In this document: one piece after another, positions 44,428 to 52,338 of the stretch | Numbering within the stretch: the first letter of the stretch is position 1 | Layout: the number at the start of each line of letters is the position of its first letter | Source: a virus | Direction: 5' to 3' (one strand) | Virus record (IMG/VR): IMGVR_UViG_3300020478_000003 | Coordinates: 1-64,000 of that record | DNA: 64,000 nucleotides | Notes under the pieces: generated by a model | Database searches by the model: none | What the model saw: only the letters and a program-made list of their open reading frames with translations | What the model was told of the DNA's origin: nothing | Program-made: the position numbers and the translations under genes

Positions 44428-46156
44428 GTGGATAGCTGGTATTGCTCTAGGGCATAATGCTGGCGTTTGTTTATTAAAAGATGGTGAAATTGTTTTCTCT
44501 GTTGAGGAAGAAAGACTATCAAAGTTTAAGCACGACGGTGGTCCTCTTCTCAGTATGATGAAAATCTTAGACTATACAGATAAACTTGATTATCTGGTAA
44601 TCTCTCATTTAATAGCTAATCCAGAAGACATAAAAGAATACACGGTTTTAGAATATACTAGAGAACCTCTTTATCAAGGATTTGCCAGAAGATTAGGATT
44701 AATTGAACAATCAAGACTAGTTAAAGAACAATCACCACAAGTTATCAATATGATTGATAACCATCATCAATGTCACTCCGCAATTGCTTTTTACAATTCT
44801 GGATTTCAGACAGCGGCGAGTGTTATTGTAGATAGCAATGGAAGTTCTAATCGATTAACTGATGACGGAGTAATATATTATGAAACAGAATCTATTTTTG
44901 ATTGTTCTTATACAAAAGGAATAAAAACAATATATAAAAAGGTTCATTGTACTAAGGGAAAAAGTTATTTATTACTAAAAAATTATAATCCCGATTTGAA
45001 CGAAACGTTTGATTTAGAAGCAGATGAAGGTCCGGGAATTGGAAAAGTATGGGATGCGGTCACAGATTATTGTGGATTTCACGTAAACGAATGTGGAAAG
45101 ACAATGGGATTATCTGCATACGGCGCACCAAACCCAAACTTACCAGACTTATTTCAAAATGATACTGCTAATAAAGATTTGATAAAAGCATTTTATCCAT
45201 ACAGATCCGAACTGAATACAAACAAATATAATATTTTAGATGTTTTGGAATCAGCCGATCAGGATATGGCTTTCAAAGTACAAGAGGAAACCCAAGAACA
45301 AGTCTTAAAGTTAATTATCAAAGCATCCGAGATGAGTAACAATAAGAATGTGGTATTAAGTGGAGGCTATGCTCTCAATTGTGTTTCTAATTATTATTAC
45401 TTGGATAAACTGAAAGAACACGATATTAATTTGTATGTAGAACCAAATTCGTCTGATGCTGGAACTGCAACTGGTGCCGCCTTGTTATATCATTATCGAA
45501 AAGGTGATATAAATAAACGAGAAAGAATTGAGAGTTTATATCTAGGGCCGGAACAAGAGTATACCGGTTACGATGTTTTTCAAATTATTGACAGTTACAA
45601 TGGACAAGTGAATGATGCTTCATATAAAGAAATTGCCGAACTAATTAAAGAAGGAAATATAGTTGCTATATTTCAGGGTAGGTCTGAAAATGGACCTAGA
45701 GCATTAGGAAATAGAAGTATTTTGTTCAATCCAACCATAAAAAATGGCAAAGATATCGTAAACAAAGTAAAGAAACGGGAATGGTTTAGACCATTTGCCG
45801 CTTCAGTAATGAAAGAATATGCTCACGATTGGTTTGATATGAAAGGCTTAAAAGAGTCTCCTCATATGATGTATGCGGTTGATGTTAAAGAAGATAAGAA
45901 AAATTTAATACCAGCAGTTTTACACGTAGATGATACTTGCAGAATACAGACCGTTAATAAAAATGTAAATGAACATTATTATAATCTCATTGAGGAGTTT
46001 TATAAATTAACAGGTATACCGTTATTGTTCAATACTTCATTGAATCTAGCAGGAGATCCTTTAGCGGAAACTCTTGATGATGTGATGAAAATTTTAACCG
46101 ATTCGGAAATGGAATATTGTTATATGCCCGAACACGCAACTTTAATTAAATTATAA
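44420..46156 (+). CDS. NodU/CmcH-family carbamoyltransferase, copy 1
   Basis: 578 residues with the family order: WIAGIALGHNAGVCLLKDGE and SVEEERLSKFKHDGG at the N-terminus; MIDNHHQCHSAIAFYNSGF near 110-128; GKTMGLSAYGAPNPNLP; NVVLSGGYALNCVSNYYYLD; EPNSSDAGTATGAALL; SENGPRALGNRSILFNP near 422-438; and FNTSLNLAGDPLAETLDDV at the end. These proteins transfer carbamoyl from carbamoyl phosphate to a hydroxyl through a carbamoyl-adenylate. His residues of the HHQCH stretch are the expected metal/active-site ligands. Known members carbamoylate sugars or antibiotics; the acceptor here is unknown. Starts inside the end of the glycosyltransferase gene. Confidence 0.85.
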   Translation: MSEWIAGIALGHNAGVCLLKDGEIVFSVEEERLSKFKHDGGPLLSMMKILDYTDKLDYLVISHLIANPEDIKEYTVLEYTREPLYQGFARRLGLIEQSRLVKEQSPQVINMIDNHHQCHSAIAFYNSGFQTAASVIVDSNGSSNRLTDDGVIYYETESIFDCSYTKGIKTIYKKVHCTKGKSYLLLKNYNPDLNETFDLEADEGPGIGKVWDAVTDYCGFHVNECGKTMGLSAYGAPNPNLPDLFQNDTANKDLIKAFYPYRSELNTNKYNILDVLESADQDMAFKVQEETQEQVLKLIIKASEMSNNKNVVLSGGYALNCVSNYYYLDKLKEHDINLYVEPNSSDAGTATGAALLYHYRKGDINKRERIESLYLGPEQEYTGYDVFQIIDSYNGQVNDASYKEIAELIKEGNIVAIFQGRSENGPRALGNRSILFNPTIKNGKDIVNKVKKREWFRPFAASVMKEYAHDWFDMKGLKESPHMMYAVDVKEDKKNLIPAVLHVDDTCRIQTVNKNVNEHYYNLIEEFYKLTGIPLLFNTSLNLAGDPLAETLDDVMKILTDSEMEYCYMPEHATLIKL

Positions 46157-46165
46157 GGATAAAAA

Positions 46166-47947
46166 ATGAGTCAGTGGATTGCAGGAATGTCTCGTGGACA
46201 TAACGCTACAGTATGTTTATTGAAAGACGGAGAAATCGTGATGCAAATCGAAGAAGAAAGATTATCACGAAGAAAATATGATGGCGGACCATATGCCGGA
46301 ATAGTTAAAATTTTGGACTATACAGATAAACTTGATTATCTAGTGATTGCTCATACCCAGCCAGATGTTAGTAATGTAGATTTTAGGGGTGGAAGCATAT
46401 ACAATGGACTTGCTCAAAAATTGGGTCTAATTAATGATGATTCTCAAGTATTGGATATGCACAAATGGCACCATAAATTACACGCCGCTTGTGCTTTTTA
46501 TAGGTCTGGATTTGATGAAGCAGTGGCAGTTATTGTTGATGGTGCCGGAACATTTATTCCATTGATTTTGAATCAAGAAGAAGTTATGTCTTGGGAATTG
46601 GAAACGATAATGACTTGTAATTATCCAGATGAGTTTAAAACTCTCTATAAACATCAAGGAGGTAGAGGACCTTGGGCATCTTATTATGATGCAGAACAGG
46701 AATCTAGTCGAGAAGGCGAAACAGGAACACACGAATTGATACTTGATGATTCTGGTGGTATCGTAAAAGCATATGAAGCCGTAACACAATATTGTGGATG
46801 GGCGCCTATCGAAGCTGGAAAAACGATGGGTTTATTTCCATATGGCGGACCATCTGATTATTTTCCTCCTATATATTCTGATGGAGGTGGTGGAGAATGG
46901 AAAACTACAGACAGAAATTTAATTATTCCAACATTTCCCAATGGAGCAGTGGTCAATGAAACTCGTTACAAAGGATTGAGAAGTACCGCAGAAGATATGC
47001 GAGGTGATGTAACTTTGCTCCAGAATCGTAGAGATATGGCTTGGGCTATTCAAAAAGAATCTCAACAAATGGTTCTTGATTTGATTCGCAAAGCGGTTGA
47101 GATGAGTGGTAAGAAAAATGTTGTTCTTTCTGGTGGATATGGATTGAATTGTGTCGCTAATTACTGGTATCTTGATCAATTAAAAGACGAAGATATAAAT
47201 TTTTATGTAGAACCTGTCAGTAATGATGCAGGAACTGCTATGGGTGCGGCATTCCTGGCCCATTATTCTCTTACTAAAGACACAAAAGTACGACCATATG
47301 GAGAGAATCTGTGTTTGGGTCCTGAGGTAATGCAATCTACTGAAGATATTATTAAAATTGCAGAAAAATATGGAGCAACTGGTGTATATGAAAAACAATA
47401 TGCAATAGATGCCGTTAAATTAATTTTGAAAGAAAACATTGTTACCTTATTTCAAGATAGGTGTGAGAGCGGTCCAAGGGCTTTGGGCAATCGTTCTATC
47501 CTATATGATCCACGAACGGTTGAGGGAAAAGACTATGTTAACTCCGTAAAAAAGAGGGAATATTTTCGACCGTTCGCAGGATCTATTCTTCACGAACACG
47601 CCCACGATTGGTTTGATATGCGTGGAATGGAAGAATCTCCTCATATGATGTATGCAATGTATTGTAAAACAGAAGAATATGCAAAACAAATTCCGGCTAT
47701 TATTCACATAGACGGAACTTGTAGAATACAAACTGTTAAAGAACATCAAAATCCAATTTACTATGAAATCATTAATGAGTTTTATAAGCAAACTGGAGTT
47801 CCAATTATCTTTAATACATCTTTCAATCTTGCTGGTGAACCCTTGGTGGAAACTATCGATGATGCGATTAGAACATTAGCGGAAAGCGATATCGAATACC
47901 TATATATACCAGAGAAAGAACTTATTATAGAAGTAGCAAACAAGTAG
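46166..47947 (+). CDS. NodU/CmcH-family carbamoyltransferase, copy 2
   Basis: 593 residues, a diverged tandem paralogue of the preceding gene. The same landmarks are present: WIAGMSRGHNATVCLLKDGE, IEEERLSRRKYDGGPYAG, HKWHHKLHAACAFYRSGFDE, GKTMGLFPYGGPSDYFP, NVVLSGGYGLNCVANYWYLD, EPVSNDAGTAMGAAFL, CESGPRALGNRSILYDPRT and FNTSFNLAGEPLVETIDDA. The HHQCH motif of copy 1 is HHKLH here. Both copies keep the catalytic framework, so both may be active, perhaps on different positions of one sugar or as a hetero-oligomer. The start follows nine bases after the first copy's stop, with AAGGA upstream. Confidence 0.85.
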   Translation: MSQWIAGMSRGHNATVCLLKDGEIVMQIEEERLSRRKYDGGPYAGIVKILDYTDKLDYLVIAHTQPDVSNVDFRGGSIYNGLAQKLGLINDDSQVLDMHKWHHKLHAACAFYRSGFDEAVAVIVDGAGTFIPLILNQEEVMSWELETIMTCNYPDEFKTLYKHQGGRGPWASYYDAEQESSREGETGTHELILDDSGGIVKAYEAVTQYCGWAPIEAGKTMGLFPYGGPSDYFPPIYSDGGGGEWKTTDRNLIIPTFPNGAVVNETRYKGLRSTAEDMRGDVTLLQNRRDMAWAIQKESQQMVLDLIRKAVEMSGKKNVVLSGGYGLNCVANYWYLDQLKDEDINFYVEPVSNDAGTAMGAAFLAHYSLTKDTKVRPYGENLCLGPEVMQSTEDIIKIAEKYGATGVYEKQYAIDAVKLILKENIVTLFQDRCESGPRALGNRSILYDPRTVEGKDYVNSVKKREYFRPFAGSILHEHAHDWFDMRGMEESPHMMYAMYCKTEEYAKQIPAIIHIDGTCRIQTVKEHQNPIYYEIINEFYKQTGVPIIFNTSFNLAGEPLVETIDDAIRTLAESDIEYLYIPEKELIIEVANK

Positions 47948-47954
47948 GAGAAAA

Positions 47955-49382
47955 ATGCAAAATGCTGAGGAAAAATATTTGTCGGAATTAACCGAAGAAG
48001 AATTAGAAGAAGAAAGAAAACTGAGAGTAGTAGATCCAGCTAGGAGCAAAATTTATGAAGAGGAAAGGAAAATGAAGAAAGAAAAAGATCCTACTGGAAT
48101 ACATCGCAATGATTCATTGATTCCTCCACGAGAATTTGAAGGAGCAGATCCGAAAAATTTAGGTAGGGAAGGAGATGTAGATGGTTCTATTCCTGTCGAT
48201 GCTCTTCCTGGTCAATCAGATGGTTTAATTTATAAGAATAAAATTCCTGTGAGTACTGGCGGAGTTCTTGGAGTTGATATGTCTCCGGAGGAACAACGAG
48301 AAAAAAGAAAAGAACTTCCGGACGAACTTAATATTTACGGTCAACCTTCAGAACCTCTTCAGCCTCCACCAAATGCTCCTAAGACAGAAGGATATAGTCT
48401 TGAGGAAGTAAGAGAAATTGTTCAAAAGAAATGGAGAGAAGAACACGGACAACCCGAGACGCCAATATCTGATGAAGAACAAGCAAAACGTACCAAAGCC
48501 GCCCAAAAATTAATTGTCGTTACTGGTGCCGCAGGTTTTATGGGGTCACATTTGGTAAGAGCATTAAATAGTGCAGGACGAGAGGATTTATTGCTTGTTG
48601 ATGATTTGAGCGATCCTGCTAAACTAAAAAATATTTCTAATTGTGTATTTCAGGACTATTCAGATAAAAGTAAGTTTCTAGAACTTTTTGCTTTTATTGC
48701 AGAAAATGGAATGGTTGAACGTATATATCATCTTGGTGCAGAAAGCGACCGTAATTGTCAAGATGGAAAATATTTAATGGAAAACAATTTTCAATATACA
48801 GCCAATCTTATGGACCTATGTCATATGCACAAAATACCTATGGTATATGCTTCTAGTGCCGCAGTATATGGTCAATCAAAAACTTTCGATGATACCACAG
48901 ATAATTATGTTCCAGAAAGTTATTATGCTTTAAGTAAACTCCAAGCAGATAGATATCAAAGAAAATTTACGGCTCACGCGGAAAGTAGAATTATCGGATT
49001 AAGATACTTTAATGTTGTATCAGAAGGAGAATATGAGCAACATAAAGGAGATATGAAATCAGCGGTAGCTTGGATGACAGAACAATTTGACTGGAAGGGA
49101 GAAATAGAATTATTTGAAGGTTCAAAAAACTTCCGTCGTGATTTTGTACACGTTAAAGCCGCTATTTGGATGACAATGAATGCTATGGACAAGGGACGTT
49201 CTGGAATTTATAATATAGGAACAGGAACAGCAAGATCATTTTATGATATGGCTATGGAGATTTGCGAAGATGACCAGAAAATTAAATACATTCCTATGCC
49301 GGAAGAAATAGCAAAAGGATATCAAAAACTAACTAAAGCAAATATGGATAATGCTTGTTTTGGAATAACTACCAGACCTTAA
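47955..49382 (+). CDS. HldD-like ADP-heptose epimerase with long N-terminal extension
   Basis: 475 residues. Residues ~185-475 are an extended SDR epimerase: TGAAGFMGSHLVRAL (NAD loop, G191/G194/G197), MVYASSAAVYGQS, Y324-x3-K328 (YALSK), GLRYFNVVSEGEYEQHKGDM, then FRRDFVHVKAAIW, SGIYNIGTGTARSF and IPMPEEIAKGYQKLTKANMD. The latter three match E. coli HldD (ADP-L-glycero-D-manno-heptose 6-epimerase) closely. The C-terminal helix of HldD is missing; the protein stops at GITTRP. The first ~185 residues are charged and Pro-rich (SELTEEELEEERKLRVVDPA; SDGLIYKNKIPVSTGGVLGV), of unknown function, and unusual for an epimerase. Confidence 0.75.
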   Translation: MQNAEEKYLSELTEEELEEERKLRVVDPARSKIYEEERKMKKEKDPTGIHRNDSLIPPREFEGADPKNLGREGDVDGSIPVDALPGQSDGLIYKNKIPVSTGGVLGVDMSPEEQREKRKELPDELNIYGQPSEPLQPPPNAPKTEGYSLEEVREIVQKKWREEHGQPETPISDEEQAKRTKAAQKLIVVTGAAGFMGSHLVRALNSAGREDLLLVDDLSDPAKLKNISNCVFQDYSDKSKFLELFAFIAENGMVERIYHLGAESDRNCQDGKYLMENNFQYTANLMDLCHMHKIPMVYASSAAVYGQSKTFDDTTDNYVPESYYALSKLQADRYQRKFTAHAESRIIGLRYFNVVSEGEYEQHKGDMKSAVAWMTEQFDWKGEIELFEGSKNFRRDFVHVKAAIWMTMNAMDKGRSGIYNIGTGTARSFYDMAMEICEDDQKIKYIPMPEEIAKGYQKLTKANMDNACFGITTRP

Positions 49383-49383
49383 T

Positions 49384-49584
49384 ATGATTACAATAATTTG
49401 GTTATTAACATTAACGGTATGCGGAGCAAAGGGAGAATGTGTAAGTCAAGTAATACAAGATTTTGAAGATCAAGATAAATGTTTAACAATTCAACAGGAA
49501 TATGAAGATTTTCCTAAAGATCGAAATCCTAGATGGAAGACGGTAAAATACGAATGTAAGATCAAGGACGGTGAGCAAGTTTGA
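49384..49584 (+). CDS. Small secreted-type protein with Cys residues
   Basis: 66 residues. The N-terminus MITIIWLLTLTVCGAKGE is a short signal-peptide-like hydrophobic stretch, followed by a mature part with C-x(13)-C and one more Cys (ECVSQVIQDFEDQDKC; VKYECK). There is no clear ribosome site; the ATG sits two bases after the epimerase stop, so translation is probably re-initiated. It may be exported to the periplasm, but the short hydrophobic core could also be a membrane anchor. Function unknown. Confidence 0.55.
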   Translation: MITIIWLLTLTVCGAKGECVSQVIQDFEDQDKCLTIQQEYEDFPKDRNPRWKTVKYECKIKDGEQV

Positions 49585-50072
49585 GGGAAATTCTAGTAAA
49601 GGATAATTATCTAGATATCGAAGATTTTGAGGTTATCCGAGATACAATGTCCACAGATATGTTTCCTTGGTTTTTCAATGAGGAGAAGATTTATAATGTA
49701 ACCGAAAATACTCTTTTCAATTATCAATTTACCCATACCTTTTACCACGAAGACGAAAGAAAATCCCACCATTTTAATATTCTTCATCCTTTACTGGAAA
49801 AACTGGAACCGAAGAAGTTGATAAGAATTAAAGCTAATCTGAATCCAATCTCTCATAAGCTGATAGAATTTGAATCCCATACAGATCAAGAATACGAGTG
49901 TAATGGAGCGATATACTATATAAATGGGAACAATGGATACACGAGATTCGGAGATGAGAAAATACAATCAAAAGAAAATCGAATAGTATTTTTTGGAGCG
50001 GAGATGATTCATACAGGAACCAATTCTACCGATTGTAAGAATAGGATGGTTATTAATTTTAACTATTTTTAG
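49581..50072 (+). CDS. 2OG-Fe(II) oxygenase
   Basis: 163 residues, starting with TTG (49581) that overlaps the upstream TGA as TTGA; the N-terminal ILVKDNYLDIEDFEVIRDTM fits the family, so the early start is preferred to a later ATG. The iron ligands H100-x-D102 (ESHTDQEYECNGAIYYINGN) and distal H144 (GAEMIHTGTNS), with 2OG-binding R155 (CKNRMVINFNY), all have correct order and spacing. Phage enzymes of this type are common in marine T4-like genomes. The substrate could be a nucleobase, protein or sugar; location at the end of the sugar cassette makes an envelope or virion modification possible. Confidence 0.8.
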   Translation: MREILVKDNYLDIEDFEVIRDTMSTDMFPWFFNEEKIYNVTENTLFNYQFTHTFYHEDERKSHHFNILHPLLEKLEPKKLIRIKANLNPISHKLIEFESHTDQEYECNGAIYYINGNNGYTRFGDEKIQSKENRIVFFGAEMIHTGTNSTDCKNRMVINFNYF

Positions 50073-50084
50073 TTAAATCCATAT

Positions 50085-50282
50085 TTATCCTGGATCTTTC
50101 TTTTTAAGTTCTTTTTTGAAATTGTCAATCATTCCTAAGATTGTTTCATATTCCTCTAATTCTCGGCTTAATTCGTTATTACATCCGATAAGATAGTCAA
50201 TACGTTTTCCGTACTTTTCTTCCATCTTTCTCTCAATTTCAATCTCAAGACCTTTCTTCCACACAAGTTCGGCTAGATTCAT
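50085..50282 (-). CDS. Small helical protein, unknown function
   Basis: 65 residues: MNLAELVWKKGLEIEIERKM, EEKYGKRIDYLIGCNNELSR, ELEEYETILGMIDNFKKEL. Predicted all-helical and highly charged. It overlaps the upstream minus-strand gene by four bases (ATGA), so the two are co-translated. No family recognised. Confidence 0.6.
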   Translation of the reverse strand: MNLAELVWKKGLEIEIERKMEEKYGKRIDYLIGCNNELSRELEEYETILGMIDNFKKELKKKDPG

Positions 50283-50509
50283 AGCATTTCTTCATTTTCC
50301 AATAATTTTGTGAGAATAAGATGCTTCATTTCCTCATAATCCTTATCAAATTCTGCCGTTGCTGGATCACCGTGCATTACAAAGGTGTGAGACTCTATAG
50401 GAAATCTCTCCCGTTTGATTACATAGAAATCTGACAGTATTTTATCTAAAACTTCAGAATATCGCTTGTAACGGCGTTGATGAAAAGGGACATAGTCTTT
50501 TTCTTCCAT
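50279..50509 (-). CDS. Small acidic protein, unknown function
   Basis: 76 residues: MEEKDYVPFHQRRYKRYSEV then LDKILSDFYVIKRERFPIES, HGDPATAEFDKDYEEMKHL. Good ribosome site (AAAGGTGAT) directly before the ATG. Transcribed against the neighbouring late genes from the minus-strand TATAAATA at 50559-50566. No family recognised. Confidence 0.65.
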   Translation of the reverse strand: MEEKDYVPFHQRRYKRYSEVLDKILSDFYVIKRERFPIESHTFVMHGDPATAEFDKDYEEMKHLILTKLLENEEML

Positions 50510-50522
50510 ATCACCTTTATTA

Positions 50523-50530
50523 TATAAATA
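50523..50530 (+). promoter_or_regulatory. Late promoter TATAAATA (for holin-neck-packaging unit)
   Basis: TATAAATAG on the plus strand, 100 bases before the holin-like gene. A one-mismatch relative (CATAAATA) lies at 50603-50610, closer to the start. Confidence 0.6.
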
Positions 50531-50558
50531 GTTAAAACACGTTTTCGTTTCTGTTTAT

Positions 50559-50566
50559 TATTTATA
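50559..50566 (-). promoter_or_regulatory. Late promoter TATAAATA (for the minus-strand gene pair)
   Basis: TATAAATA on the minus strand, about 50 bases before the 76-aa gene. With 50523-50530 it gives two converging late promoters whose cores are 28 bases apart. Confidence 0.6.
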
Positions 50567-50630
50567 CGCTTAAAGTGAACTGATTCCAGAAACGGAAAAT
50601 CACATAAATAACTATAGGAATAAGGGTACA

Positions 50631-50954
50631 ATGGAAACTTTACTGGCAGTATTTGGAGCAAAATGGTGTTGTGTATTTGCATCCACAGCTGGTGGAATAA
50701 CTAATGGATTGGTTCACACTTGGATTGGATGGAAAGGCGAATTAAAAAATGTCGCATTGGCGGCTGCGGCAGGTTGGATAGCCGCAGAATTTTTTATACC
50801 AGCTTTAATGGAACAATTTGAATTTGGTCCATACACGGCATTAGCAATAGCATTTATGATAGGATATATGGGAATCCGAATACTTCCCCATTTGGAGAAG
50901 AAAATTGTCAAAAAGGTCGATAATGCTATAGACAAAATTGGCGAAGACAAATAA
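50631..50954 (+). CDS. Holin-like small membrane protein
   Basis: 107 residues with three hydrophobic stretches (about 5-30, 39-58 and 65-86) and a short charged C-terminal tail (LEKKIVKKVDNAIDKIGEDK). The pattern FASTAGGITNGLVHTWIGWK with AAAAGWIAAEFFIPALM and IAFMIGYMGIRILPHLE resembles LydA/phage_holin_3-type holins. No endolysin or spanin is next to it, so the identification is by topology and pattern only. Expressed with the neck genes from the late promoter region. Confidence 0.5.
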   Translation: METLLAVFGAKWCCVFASTAGGITNGLVHTWIGWKGELKNVALAAAAGWIAAEFFIPALMEQFEFGPYTALAIAFMIGYMGIRILPHLEKKIVKKVDNAIDKIGEDK

Positions 50955-50968
50955 AGGAAAAGGTTGTA

Positions 50969-51712
50969 ATGGCTAAATTACAAACAATAGATGAATTGAG
51001 GGATTATGCGTATCGAAAACTTGGAGCTCCGAAGATTGAGATCCAAGTGGACGATTCTCAAGCATATGACAGAATAGATGATGCTCTCCAATTATTTGTG
51101 GAGCGACATTTTGATGGAGCTGAAGAGAAATTCATAACAATTGAATTTACCGCGGCTGACGAAACAAACGAATATTTAACCTTGTCGGATGATATCGTGG
51201 CAGTAACACGAATCTACGAACCGGGGAGATATAGTTCTGAAGCAATGTCTGATGTTCGCTACAGAATTATGTTTGATGAAATGTTCGATATGACCAAAGT
51301 CAATATGCAGTTTTTTGAGATAACGATGGAACATCTTGAAATGATCCAAAGTTATTTCAGACTAGACAGAACCTTCACATTTAATAAGGCTAGTCATAGG
51401 CTTTATTCACATTCAGGAAAGATCATAGAAGGAAATAAAATTCTTATCCGAGCCTGGCAAGCAGTTAGACCTGATGAATCAAACGGCTATGCTGTGGATA
51501 TATTTAATGACGAATGGATTAAAAAGTACGCCACTGCTCAAATTAAACAGCAATGGGGTGCTAATATGAAACAATTTGACGGAATGCCTCTTCCTGGTGG
51601 AATCACCATTAATGGGCAACAAGTTTGGGATGAAGCTAAAGAAGAGATAGATAAACTCGAAGAAGAATTTTCCCTTAACTACGAACTTCCAGTAAACTTT
51701 ATAGTGGGGTAA
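50969..51712 (+). CDS. 13: Neck protein gp13-like
   Basis: 247 residues (T4 gp13 ~309). The start is the usual one for marine T4-like gp13: IDELRDYAYRKLGAPKIEIQ then VDDSQAYDRIDDALQLFVER. Later come GNKILIRAWQAVRPDESNGY and a C-terminal KYATAQIKQQWGANMKQFDG. gp13 with gp14 closes the filled head at the neck before tail joining. gp14 begins four bases after its stop. Confidence 0.8.
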   Translation: MAKLQTIDELRDYAYRKLGAPKIEIQVDDSQAYDRIDDALQLFVERHFDGAEEKFITIEFTAADETNEYLTLSDDIVAVTRIYEPGRYSSEAMSDVRYRIMFDEMFDMTKVNMQFFEITMEHLEMIQSYFRLDRTFTFNKASHRLYSHSGKIIEGNKILIRAWQAVRPDESNGYAVDIFNDEWIKKYATAQIKQQWGANMKQFDGMPLPGGITINGQQVWDEAKEEIDKLEEEFSLNYELPVNFIVG

Positions 51713-51716
51713 TCTT

Positions 51717-52328
51717 GTGGGAATGTTTGACAATATGTCTAAGTCACCTATCATCCAAGATATGGTGGAAGAGGTTGTCGAAGTTATAGGTTTTCAAGCT
51801 AAATACCTTCCTCGCAAATACAGTACGGCTCTTGATCCTATCTTCGGAGAGGACCCATCGAGCAAATTTGATACTGTATGGACATTGCAGATTCTTATTG
51901 ATGAATATCAAGAATACGGAGATGTAGGAGATTTCTACGGTAAATTTGGTATAAGTGTAACCGATGAAATGAAGGTTACTTTCACTAAGAAATCTTTTGC
52001 CGAACAGACAGCCGCCACGGATGATGATACACCGATTGCTGGTGATTTGTTATACTTCACGGATGCGGAAGCATTATTTGAAGTTACTTTTGTAGGAAAT
52101 GATAGCACGTTTTATCCATCACCAGAAGGTCCTGCACACGTTTGGACATTAACTCTTAAACCTTGGGAATACGGTGGAGAAGATATTGATGTGGCTGATG
52201 CAGAAATAACCGCATTAGAAACAGAAATTGAAACGGCTGTAACTAATGAATTAGCAACTCCTGATTGGGATAGTATGGATGATGATATTCTTGATCTATC
52301 AGAAATGAATCCGTTTGGAAGTACATAA
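51717..52328 (+). CDS. 14: Neck protein gp14
   Basis: 203 residues (T4 gp14 ~256). Family pattern: EVVEVIGFQAKYLPRKYSTA, PIFGEDPSSKFDTVWTLQIL, GKFGISVTDEMKVTF, TPIAGDLLYFTDAEALFEVT then FVGNDSTFYPSPEG. Starts with GTG (51717), with a GGGG eight bases upstream; an ATG at 51723 is a possible alternative. The C-terminus is acidic (DDDILDLSEMNPFGS). Confidence 0.85.
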   Translation: MGMFDNMSKSPIIQDMVEEVVEVIGFQAKYLPRKYSTALDPIFGEDPSSKFDTVWTLQILIDEYQEYGDVGDFYGKFGISVTDEMKVTFTKKSFAEQTAATDDDTPIAGDLLYFTDAEALFEVTFVGNDSTFYPSPEGPAHVWTLTLKPWEYGGEDIDVADAEITALETEIETAVTNELATPDWDSMDDDILDLSEMNPFGST

Positions 52329-52338
52329 GGAATAAATT

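Noticed and set aside
45508-45515. TATAAATA on the plus strand inside carbamoyltransferase copy 1.
   Set aside because: It is inside a coding frame, is not followed by G, and is over 600 bases from the next gene; treated as a chance match.
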